From Poa pratensis (lineage: Eukaryota; Streptophyta; Magnoliopsida; Poales; Poaceae): DNA of 64,000 nucleotides. The stretch spans positions 72,768,184-72,832,183 of the forward strand of contig CAMZMU010000027.1 in NCBI GenBank assembly GCA_947311845.1, read 5' to 3'. The translations under genes and the position numbers were made by a program. How positions within the stretch are numbered: the first letter of the stretch is position 1; each line of letters begins with the position of its first letter. Positions 54,936 through 64,000 of the stretch are shown one piece after another. A model generated the notes under the pieces. That model searched no databases and was not told the DNA's origin. It was given only the letters and a program-made list of their open reading frames with translations.

Positions 54936-56500
54936 ATTCTACCCTCCTTACAGGAATCTCGTCCCGAGATTCTAAGACTGCGGAAAGAAGTCGGGATACT
55001 CCTCACGAAGACTAGACTCTCGTTCCCAAGTTGCTTCTTCCTCGGAATGGTGAGACCACTGAACTTTGAGGAACTTGGTGGTCTTGTTCCGGTCTTCCTT
55101 TCGGCTTCATCCAAGACACGGATAGGATGTTCACGATAAGTGAGGTCTTCTTGTAGATCTAGCTCTTCATGATTGACTCCATGGATAGGATCCTTGAAGC
55201 ACCGGCGGAGTTGGGAGACATGAAACACATCATGTACATTTGGGAATTTGACCGGTAACTCCAATTGATAAGAAAGATCTCCTCGCTTGGCGAGAACGGT
55301 GAAGGGGCCAACATAGCGAGGTGCCAATTTCCCTTTGATTCCGAAGCGGCGAACGCCTCGAAGGGGAGAGACGCGGAGGTAGGCTTTATCACCAATTTCG
55401 TAGTGAACCTCCTGATGGTGCTTATCATAGTAGCTCTTCTGCCTAGACTGAGCAATCTTCAGATTTTCTCTAATGATTCGAACCTTCTCCTCAGCTTCAT
55501 TGATCACATCAGGACCAAAGAGTGCCCTCTCTCCGGTCTCGGACCAATTCAGAGGAGTGCGGCATTTTCTTCCATATAGAGCCTCGAAGGGAGCCATGCC
55601 CAGACTAGCTTGATAGCTATTGTTGTAGGAGAACTCCGCGAAAGGGAGATACTTTTCCCAACCTTTGCCAAAAGAGATGACACATGCCCTAAGCATGTCT
55701 TCCAACACTTGGTTCACCCTTTCAGTCTGACCATCAGTTTGGGGATGGAACGCGGTGCTAAAGTTGAGACGGGTTCCCATGGCTTGTTGGAAACTAGTCC
55801 AGAACCTGGAGGTGAACAGACTTCCACGATCAGAGATTATCTTCTTGGGAACGCCGTGAAGCACGACAATCCTGGAAGTATAGAGATCCGCCAACTTAGC
55901 GGCTGTGACATCAACTCGGACAGGGAGGAAGTGAGCCACTTTTGATAGTCGGTCAATGATTACCCAGATGGCATCATTTCCCTTGGGAGACTTCGGCAGC
56001 CCAGTAACGAAATCCATACCAATCTCATCCCATTTCCACTCGGGGATAGCAATAGGGTGAAGAGTGCCGGCAGGTCTTTGATGTTCAGCTTTTACCCGTC
56101 GACAGGTGTCGCATTCAGCAACAAACTTGGCAATCTCCCGTTTCATACGGGTCCACCAAAATTGTGGTCGAAGGTCTTGGTACATTTTGGTACTTCCGGG
56201 GTGAATAGAGAGAGGTGAATCATGAGCCTCTTGGAGAATTAGCTCCCTCAGATTCCGTTCCTTTGGCACTACCAAACGGTCACCAAAGTAAACGACCCCA
56301 GAATCATCTTCCACGAAACAATTAGCCTTGCCACAAGCAATATTCTTCTTGATATTCAGGATACCCTCATCCAGCTTCTGAGCTTCCTTTATTTGGTCTA
56401 CCAGAGTAGATTTAATCTCCAGATTCGCTAGATAGCCAGAGGGAACAATTTCCAGGTTCAAACGGGCAAACTCTTCATGAAGAGGGTTGGGCCTTCTCAA
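54917..56500 (-). pseudogene. Gypsy integrase and chromodomain
   Basis: The open frame of 527 residues carries the HHCC zinc-binding module (His93, His100, Cys130, Cys133) and the DDE core with Asp163 (GMDFVTGLP), Asp224 (SDRGSLF) and Glu260 (PQTDGQTERVN). The C-terminal GKLAPRYVGPF and VFHVSQLRRC blocks follow. The chromodomain begins in frame (LTYREHPIRVLDEAERK) but continues in another frame (FLKVQWSHHSEEEATWERE) to a natural stop at 54972-54974, so a 1-bp deletion lies near 55090. Integrase inserts the cDNA; the chromodomain can direct insertion to particular chromatin. The frame as it stands reads on into the LTR, which is an artefact of the shift. The 5' end of this frame is not a true start, since it belongs to one pol polyprotein. 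Confidence 0.93.
54936..54949 (-). promoter_or_regulatory. Polypurine tract of the gypsy
   Basis: AAGGAGGGTAGAAT (- strand) abuts the TG of the 3' LTR and matches the LARD-like element's tract at 15189-15202 with one difference. Confidence 0.85.
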
Positions 56501-56963
56501 TCATCAGATTGTTGCAATAGGACTTCCGACTTAGCGCGTCAGCCACGACGTTTGCTTTGCCGGGTTGATAGTTCAGACTAACATTGTAGTCCGTGATTAA
56601 CTCCAACCAACGCCTTTGCCTGAGATTTAAATCCGGCTGGGTGAAGAGGTACTTCAGACTCTTGTGATCCGAGAAGATCTCGCAACGGTTACCAAACAGA
56701 TATGGTCTCCATTGCTTCAAAGCATAAACCACCGCGGCAAGTTCTAGATCATGAGTTGGGTAGTTGAGCTCATGCGGCTTGAGTTGGCGAGAAGCATATG
56801 CAACCACATGGCCATCTTGCATCAATACACAACCCAAACCTTGTAGAGAGGCGTCACAGAAGACGACGAAATCCTTGCTGTGTCCGGCAGGACAAGCACA
56901 GGAGCGGACGTGAGCTTGGCTTTCAGTGTTTGAAGCTCTCTTCAGCTTCGGCCGACCATACAA
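56475..56963 (-). pseudogene. Gypsy RNase H domain
   Basis: Frame with [19 protein letters not shown] (first catalytic Asp), [19 protein letters not shown] (catalytic Glu region), [11 protein letters not shown] (Asp) and VVADALSRK at the end, followed by a frame change into integrase. It degrades the RNA strand of the cDNA hybrid. Continuous with RT in an intact element. Confidence 0.92.
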
Positions 56964-56999
56964 ACTTTTTATCCTTCTTGAGAAGGTCAGTCAGGCCTT

Positions 57000-58190
57000 G
57001 GCTAACTTGGAGAAGGCTTCGATGAATCGGCGGTAGTAACCCGCCAATCCGAGAAGCTACGATGTCCTTGACTGACATTGGAGTTGGCCAATCCAGAATG
57101 GACTGAATCTTGTCAGGAATAACTTCCACACCATTGCGGATATTACATGACCAAGGAAGACAAGTTTATCCAACCAAAACTCACACTTGGAGAACTTGGC
57201 ATAAAGACGGTGTTCACGAAGCCGTGTCAGAACCAACGAAGATGTTCATCATGCTCTTCGTCGGTTTTAGAATAGATAAGGATGTCATCAATGTAAATGA
57301 CGACAAACTTATCAAGATAATCCATGAAGATGGAGTTCATGAGCCTCATGAAAGTAGCCGGGGCATTTGTGAGACCAAAGGACATGACGGTATACTCATA
57401 TGAGCCATAACGAGTAACAAATGCCGTCTTTGGAATATCCTCCTTTCTGATTTTTATCTGATGGTAGCCTGACCTCAGATCCATCTTGGAGAATACGTTG
57501 CACCAGCTAATGATCCAACAGATCATTGATGCGAGGAATAGGATACTTGTTCTTGATTGTCACCGCATTCAACGGTCGATAGTCAGAGACTAGACGAGGC
57601 ACGGTAGAATCCCTCTTCTTGACAAAGAGTACCGGACAACCCCATGGTGAACTGCTAGGCTGGATGAACTCCTTAGCTAACAGCAGATCAATTTGCTCTT
57701 TCAACAGAGCCAACTCTTCCACCGGCATACGGTAGGGCTTCTTGAAATTGGAGCGGTACCGGGAAGTAGCTCTATACAAACTCCACACTTCGGTCAGGAG
57801 GCATGCCAGGCAACTCTTCCGGGAACACATCCGGGAAGTCACACACCACGTGTATGTCCTGGATTTCGGAGGGGATTCGCCTTCCATAAAGCAAAGGAGA
57901 ATCTCAGGTGAGCGGGGTACGATGGCGGACGGAGGTATTGATGTTGCAGGCCAATACTTCACAATGTCACCGGAAGGAGCGGTCACAGTAATGGTCTTGG
58001 CGGCACAGTCGAGATTAGCCCGGTATTTAGCTAGCCAGTTCATGCCCAATATGACATCAATGCCTTTGGACTTCAGAGCTACCAAGGCATAAGGAAAAGA
58101 CAAGGAACCTATATTAATCTGGACCTCAGGAGTAACACCATCGGTTTGCCATTTGGAACCAGGAGTAGAAATCGACAAGGGTCGGCTCAT
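57000..58190 (-). pseudogene. Gypsy protease and reverse transcriptase, frameshifted
   Basis: 58190-57950 covers the end of the retropepsin-like domain ([19 protein letters not shown]). RT fingers are in the same frame ([45 protein letters not shown]), ending near 57507. The palm continues in another frame ([15 protein letters not shown]) with the catalytic YIDD in [14 protein letters not shown] near 57290. The thumb and connection (about 57000-57220) are in yet other frames. At least three indels, including two between the protease and RT fingers. RT copies element RNA into cDNA in virus-like particles. Confidence 0.9.
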
Positions 58191-58299
58191 TTTCTCGAAC
58201 GGTATTTTGTGTCTTTTGCAAACGCTATGGATATGAATGAATGCGATGCTCCAGAGTCAAACAAAACTGTAGCTGTATTGCCGTTGATTCGTAACTCAC

Positions 58300-59420
58300 C
58301 CATAAGAACGCCGGGGTCTCTTCAGCTTCTTCAGCAGAGTGGTTCAGGCGACCACGCACAATAGGTCCAGCCTTGCCAGTTGGAGTGGCAGGGGCTCGTG
58401 CAGGGTTATCGCGAGAGGTGCCTTCTGGGGGCACTCCCTGGAGTAGTGACCAGCCTGGCCACAGTGTAGCAAGTGACTCCAGGTGGAGCAGGTAGCATAG
58501 GACGGTACCCACTTCCGCCTACCCCAAGTGTCGAAGTAGTGGGGCGGGAGGAGGTGGCCTGTATCCTGCTGCTCTCGGCATGAATGGAGCACGAGGTACA
58601 GCGCTGTAGGGAACAAAGACCCTGCGCTTCTTGCTCTCAGAACCCGAGGAACTCTGGTGATCCCCATGTGCGGGCCTCTTGGAAGCTTCCAGTTCCTTTC
58701 TTCCTTGCTCAAGTGAAAGCCTGGTTGAACAGCTCCTGATAGGTCTGGAACCTGAAGGGCAACAACTCATAGCGGAGCTGCGGATTAGACCCTTGCGGAA
58801 CAGCTCTTGCTTGTCAGCATCATTGGTCACGTCCCTTGGGGCGTAACGAGAAAGATGGTTGAACTCACGACCATAGTGCGGAGGTCCATCCGCCCTGTTG
58901 CAATCCAGGAACTCCCTCCTCTTCAAGTCCATGATCGGCTGGGGAATGTACTCCACGGAAGGCAGTGCGGAATTCAGCCCAGGTGAAGACATGGTTGGCT
59001 GGAAACAAAGCCACATGGCTTTCCCACCAACAGCCAGCAGCACCAACCAAGAGGTAGGTGGCAAAGTTGACTTGCTCCGCCAATGGAACATGAAGCGCGG
59101 AGAACTTGCGCTCCAAAGCACGAAGCCAATCATCAGCTTCCAGTGGCTCCTTAGCATCAGCAAAAGTGGGTGGCTGAGCGCAGGAACTCGGTGAGAGTGT
59201 TGCACTCGTTCCTCCGTGCATTCTGCTGCACCAACTGCTCAAGCAAGCGCTCATTGCGCCCACGGTTCTCCTCAATGGCCATCAAGACCTCAGCCATCGA
59301 GGGTGGTGGCGGCAGATCATCCTCATCATCATTGTGGTTACCGCGACCACCACGGCCTCCACGACCTCCCGAGTCATTCTGGAGATTTGACAATGACACA
59401 GTTAGTATCTTTCTCCGAAT
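58300..59420 (-). pseudogene. Gypsy gag, frameshifted
   Basis: The N-terminal coiled region (SMAEVLMAIEENRGRNERLL) and the gag core (FADAKEPLEADDWLRALERKF, ATYLLVGAAGCWWESHVALF, FTWAEFRTAFR) are in neighbouring frames, with a shift near 59170. The core then shifts again near 58960. A zinc knuckle of the form C-x2-C-x4-H-x4-C (around LHCGQAGHYSRECPQ) is near 58440. Gag forms the particle and binds RNA. The start codon is uncertain. Confidence 0.85.
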
Positions 59421-59436
59421 GGTCGAACAATAGTTA

Positions 59437-59936
59437 GCGTCTACACAAGTACACAGACTAGGGACGATAATACTTTGCGAGAAGGAAAACAACAAGAGAA
59501 CTTGGGTCAAAGATCAGCATCATGTGCTACTAGTGAGAGTTAAGAAATCACAACTTAACACACTCTAGTTGGCACAATCCGGGACCTTATGTTCAAGTCC
59601 GTGGGTTAAAACCCAAAGAAGGATCAAAAGATTAAACTCGGTAGAGACATCTGAGTTGATTTGGGATGCAACGCAGCGGGAGCAACGTGACACATAACAC
59701 TAAAGGTCAAACCCACCCCGTTTCTCCTAATTTTGAAGTAACAGGTGAGAAGTAAAACCTTTAAGTCAAATTGAGTAAGATTGCTCCGAGATTAGAGGGT
59801 AACCAGATAAGGAGTAAAAAGAATCCTAAGATGGTTTTCACAACTCATTTTTAGGTTAAAATATTTTCACAAACACTAGACTCAACATCGACCAGTAGAA
59901 GGGTTTCCTACAGGCAGTACTGCTCTGATACCAACT
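59437..59936 (-). other. Gypsy leader between primer-binding site and gag
   Basis: About 500 bp, closely similar to 12203-12710 of the LARD-like element, with shared runs such as CAGTACTGCCTGTAGGAAAC. Likely contains packaging and dimerisation signals (inference). Confidence 0.75.
59921..59933 (-). promoter_or_regulatory. Primer-binding site of the gypsy (initiator tRNA-Met)
   Basis: TGGTATCAGAGCA on the - strand, three bases inside the 5' LTR. Confidence 0.92.
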
Positions 59937-62900
59937 TGTGTGCCCCGACCCGACTGCTATACAGTGATGCTGTGTGTCACCGGTTAAGCGATACAACCGG
60001 AGGTTACGGGTTTACCAATCCCCGGCCAAAACCTTTGGCAGGCGTTGCTGGGTACACCTCACTCCAGACAACGCAACACCCCGATTGATGCCTTAACACA
60101 GGCACAACTATCAAAGCATAATAGTAAGATCAAGACTTGTGGAACAACTGGCACATCACAGACTCTACGACACAAATCATATAGTTCAACTCTTATACAG
60201 AGAAAGATAGCAAATGACAACCAGAGGTCACAGACCCAACATTACATCAAGCGGAAGCGAAATAGGTTGTTCTAAACAACAAGATCCAAAATAGGCCTAA
60301 GAGGCCTACAGATAAACATCACAGCGCCAGCTGTCCGGGATGTCCCAAGCTGCCACCTGGGAACCCCAGACTACTCGTCGACGTCCACAAAGAACCCACC
60401 TTCGAGGTCGGTGAAGTCCTCCTCTGAAACAAAAGCAAAGACGTTGAGTTCGACGAACTCGCAAGATTAAGAGCTAATATATGCTCGATGATTGGCTTTC
60501 AAGGTTTTATGGCTGTTTTGCATAAAGCTGATTTTATTTCAGAAAACATAACACAAAGGCATCGACTATTCAGAGTATTTTAAAAGAGGTAAGGTAACTC
60601 TTTTCTCTTGAATCACATTTCTCACCATTTACCACCATCATCAACATTGTACCTGTTCATCAAAGGCACCTCCCCGAATCACCCTCGAGGAAGCTCACCT
60701 TACAATCTTGAAGTGGTACCTTTAGTACCCAGTTTTTAATCATTCCGTTAAAGTTATTCTATGATCTCTGAATGCGTCACCAAGTCGTCCATAACCGCGG
60801 ACACGGCTTTTCGAAAAGATTTATCCCTGCAGGGGTGTACAATGTGAAAGTCGCCAGGTTCCCGAGGACCTCCCAGCTTCTTATCCATGCGTACCGTCCG
60901 GCCCATTGCCTAGCTCTTAGCTCTCTTCCGGGGAAAGCCGGCTGGGTGGGAGCGGCTACACCCTTTACCTCGCTTAAGACTAACCCAGGATCATCAGTGG
61001 CGGTAGGACAAGAGGTACCTTCTCGCACCCTGTCCCGCGGCCACTTATTTTCCTGACACCACCATCCTCATCTCAGTCTTGGCCACCATCTTCAACGCAC
61101 GCGCAAATGGAAAGCCAAACTAGAGGACCCTCGGCTAGTCCGCCACAAGTTAGTCGGTCGACGAGGTTCCATATGCCCACGCATGGTTGCACGCTCAACT
61201 TGGCTCGTAGGCGAGAACTCGCACTTAGGCGAGAACGAGACAACCCACCACATCCCATGTGGCCTCTCATCCCCACCTTTAAGCATTTTATTATCCGTCA
61301 CCACAATCTCTCCACCATCATTCTCATCTCAGCACCTGTTACCAACATGAAGTAACCATAGTATCTATGCACTTAACTAAGCATGGCTAAGCATCAACAT
61401 AGCATAGTAATTATCTCGGCCAACAATACAAACCTATGGATATTGGGAGGGAAAACAGGTATTGGCATCGGAACTTAATGCAACTATAGGATACTCTAAA
61501 CCAGCAGAATTGACATTTAGAACCGCATGCAATATTATAGTGGAGAAAATATTTGCGGAAACATAGGATAAGATATGCTCAGAGGGGGGATTACGCTTGC
61601 CTTGATCAACGTGCTGGTAGTACGGATCCTCGGGGTATTGCGGAGTAACCCCGGTCGCTTGATCTATCGAGTCACAAAACAACGGAAGAGGAGACATCAA
61701 TCACCACACATGGGTACCATGCAATGCACAACCACATGATGACATGACAGGTTTATGCACAGATTGAATCATTTAGTTTATCTAGCAAAATTAAATGGAG
61801 AGCCAAATAATTAGTGCAATTATTTGGAAGCAACCCCATATTTAGCTTAATGACCACATTGTTCATCCATTATCACATTACCATGAAGTGGCTCAAATAT
61901 GCATGAACATGGCATGATTAGATAGGTTTTGTTCTCTCGATCATTTTGGTACCTCATTTGTAATTTTTCGAGTACCGATGAATAAATAGTGAATTAAATA
62001 ATTATTTGAATTTAAATCCTTTTCACCAATTATCGATTGACATCACGGAGAAAAGTTGTTGTCATGATGTGATCTTAGCATGGTTAGAACGCATTGGAGT
62101 TGCTGATCACTTTGATATATTGTACACCAAAATCGGAGGAACCAAACAATAGTTATTGCATTTGTAAAACAAAAGAAAAGGGAAACTGAAAAAAACTGTT
62201 TGGCCGGCCCACAGCCCGGTTGGGCTGGTTTACATGCCGGTCATGGGCCAGAGAGGTCCGGCCTGTGGCCCGGTCCAGGCCGGTTTCAGAACCGGGCAGC
62301 AGACAGAGGAGGCCGCCTTCTGGCCGGTTGAGCCGGCCCAGAGGCCGGGTAGCGGCCCGTGAAGAACGGCACAGCGGCCGGTTTAGGCCGGTCTCGTGAC
62401 CGGTCAAACGAGGAAAAAGAAAGAGGAAGGCGACGATGAACGCCGGCGACTGGCTCCGGCGAGCACGCGATTCAGTGCGAGAGGAGAGAGGGAAAAAGGC
62501 GCATTGACTCGAGGATCTCACCACGAACTCGTGGAAGATGTCGGGGACGGCGGTGGCGCGACGGCGGCGGCGGAATCCCGCGGCGGGGATGCGGCGGTGG
62601 TCGGCGAGTTCACGGACGGCGCGGTCGATTCACTGCGGCTCCGAGCGATTCCTCCGGCGTGGAGGTAGAGGCGAGCTAGGCGGAGCTTCCTGCGGTCTTC
62701 ATTCGGCTCAGGAGCTCCTCAATCGCCGGGGAGACAGCGGCGCATCTCGACGGCCATGGCGGCTCGGTGCGGCTCGTGGGGAGAAGGGAAAATGGAGAGG
62801 ACGGGGCAGTGGAGTGGATAGGGCAAGCAGGTGGGGGCCTCGGGAGCTTGCGCTCCTGCAGGGAAGAGGGCAGAGGAGGGGGCAGAGGGTGCACGGCGCG

Positions 62901-63474
62901 TGCGGGTTCGGCGCAGCACGGCGACCTCGGTCGCTACAGGAAGAGGGGGAAACAGGTTTTACAATTAGGTCCCTGGAACTTTTGAAAGTATCACAGACAG
63001 ATCCTTTTCAGTACTGGTTTCATTGTTTTCGAATTAATTGGGGCATTTAAATACCTCCAAAAATTATGCCAATTTTTGGGGAGTCCCTTTATATCAAATT
63101 GAAGTTCCCCTAATTTTTACAGATTATTTGAAAACCATTTGGTAGGGAAATAAAATAGAAATTGCCCACAGGCAATTTTGAGGTACTTGCTTTTTATTTT
63201 ATTTTACAATTCAAAATAGTTTGTCAAAATTATCCTTGGAACTTTTGGAACTTTCTCGACAAATCTGAGAAGACAAAGAATTTGCTTTTCAACCCGGGAT
63301 GCTTCCACTGGTTTGGAATTTTGTTGAGACAAGCTTGGCATTTGTTTGAAATGGTACCAAACAATTGCTCGCTTTAGTGATGAACAAGTTAACAAGGATG
63401 CCATGATGCAAGAGTGCAATGCAAAAGTGAAAATTTTATACTGATTTTCAGGTTCTCAGCGTTGGGCTGTTACA
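59937..63474 (-). repeat. 5' LTR of the gypsy chromovirus (3,538 bp)
   Basis: Direct repeat of 51387-54935. Ends GGGGCACACA against GGGGCACTACA in the other copy. Followed on its outer side by the TSD CTTTC (63475-63479). Confidence 0.93.
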
Positions 63475-63773
63475 CTTTCTCCAGCACCACCTCTCCAACC
63501 TCCGCCCCGTGAAATCCGGCGAGCACCGCCCCGGCGGCCGCCCCCTCTCCAGCCGCCCGCCCGTCTCCAGATCCCCTCCTTCCCTGGCGTCTGGTTCAAG
63601 GAGAGGCCGAGGGGCTGCAGCTCCCTCCTCCACTGCTGCTGCGCGGCGCCGCCGCCACCTGACCCAAGGACGCGCATCTTCCTCGCGTACCCGTACCCGT
63701 GCCCCTACGGTGACCTTCTTCCTTGCGTCGCCTACGCAGGCCAGCGCCTCGGCTCTGTCCTCCTTGACGGCAG

Positions 63774-64000
63774 GTGAGACCTGAAATCTCTGAATTCTCA
63801 TTTTGTTCTAGTTTTATCTCATGAATCGGTCCAGATTGGTTTGAGCGTAGGATTTACTTATTGAAATCTCTGAATTCTCATCTATTTACGTGTTGCCTAT
63901 ATTCATTTGACAAGGAATTTGACATGTTCTGTAAAAAAAGGAATTTGACATGTTCCCTAGCTAGTGTTGCTTTTCGTACATGATCAGCATGAGGTTCTGT
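63774..64000 (+). other. Intron-like continuation of the CACTA interior
   Basis: After the GTGAGA donor the sequence is AT-rich, with two local duplications: TGAAATCTCTGAATTCTCAT at about 63781 and 63861, and AGGAATTTGACATGTTC at about 63913 and 63940. No ORF. Confidence 0.4.

Larger units (their letters stand above)
51387..63474 (-). mobile_element. Gypsy chromovirus (Tekay-like), complete, TSD CTTTC
   Basis: LTRs at 51387-54935 and 59937-63474; TSD CTTTC at 51382-51386 and 63475-63479. On the - strand the order is primer-binding site, gag, protease, RT, RNase H, integrase, chromodomain and polypurine tract, which is gypsy order. The chromodomain places it among chromoviruses; Tekay is likely from the long LTRs (recall). 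Several frameshifts make the polyprotein non-functional although the LTRs are still about 99% identical. Confidence 0.95.
51319..63773 (+). pseudogene. First-exon-like ORF of the CACTA interior, split by the gypsy insertion
   Basis: ATG 51319 starts MSNTSLSPSLPAAQPPRRV and runs to 51386. Skipping the gypsy plus one TSD copy, the same frame continues from 63480 to a good donor (GGCAG/GTGAGA, 63773/63774), about 120 codons without a stop. The product is Pro/Arg-rich, with a later stretch FLAYPYPCPYGDLLPC. I recognise no family. It may be the first exon of a captured host gene or of the transposon's own gene. Preceded by a CT-rich leader as in plant 5' UTRs. Confidence 0.5.
50863..64000 (+). mobile_element. 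CACTA transposon, left end and body, split by the gypsy element
   Basis: CACTAGTAGAAAAACGC at 50863 is a CACTA-type terminus. 50900-51175 holds subterminal repeats in both orientations (GTGGCGCAC and GTGCGCCAC, with ACAGGTAAAT tails). A (CT)n-rich leader (51213-51231) and an ORF starting at 51319 follow. The gypsy 51387-63474 interrupts it, and the sequence resumes at 63480. The right end lies beyond the window. Confidence 0.7.

Overview
The window is a repeat-dense, gene-poor stretch of a large-genome grass, most likely a Triticeae species (wheat, Aegilops or barley). That view rests on nested gypsy, copia and CACTA elements with long LTRs, Stowaway MITEs beginning CTCCCTCC, T-tailed tRNA-derived SINEs, and grass-type host genes. 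No bacterial-style operons, CRISPR arrays, rRNA or tRNA genes were seen. Boundaries were read by eye from termini and target-site duplications (TSDs); family names are from recall, not database searches.

Layout. 1-5895: 3' half of a degenerate SIRE/Maximus-type copia element on +, with broken RT/RNase H, an extra 3' ORF with a probable intron, a polypurine tract and a 1.2-kb 3' LTR. 5896-8949: gene debris, namely a B3-domain pseudogene, an unrecognised short leader ORF and a 3'-5' exonuclease gene on - with a premature stop; then the subterminal repeats of a CACTA transposon. 8955-18456: a complete gypsy-type element with 3.25-kb LTRs and a 3.0-kb non-coding interior (LARD-like), inserted with TSD GTCGT into the CACTA end, which finishes at 18473. 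18474-21230: unclassified repeats with a ~0.7-kb insertion. 21231-25626: a non-autonomous Helitron containing an internally deleted hAT element and MITEs. 26439-28555: an F-box/LRR-type gene lacking its F-box, four exons recognisable. 29547-42424 (-): a two-exon BAHD acyltransferase gene with an 11.6-kb intron that holds a second Helitron, three poly(A)-tailed retroposons with 14-15 bp TSDs, MITEs and a tandem duplication. Exon 1 appears frameshifted by one base next to the splice site. 43122-43285: a SINE. 45120-50183: a 5.06-kb solo LTR. 50189-50862: a copy of part of the F-box gene. 50863 to the window end: a CACTA element whose open first-exon-like ORF is split by a 12.1-kb chromovirus gypsy element (51387-63474, -).

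How the parts relate. The coding gypsy on the right and the non-coding LARD-like element on the left share LTR ends, primer-binding site, about 500 bp of leader and the polypurine tract. They therefore look like an autonomous/non-autonomous pair of one family. The only host gene close to intact is the BAHD acyltransferase, and it too looks damaged. I found no clear new molecular system. The most informative items are the gypsy pair, the retroposon-loaded BAHD intron, the two Helitrons with matching termini, the CACTA-borne ORF split by the gypsy, and the F-box segment copy with a template-switch-like junction.
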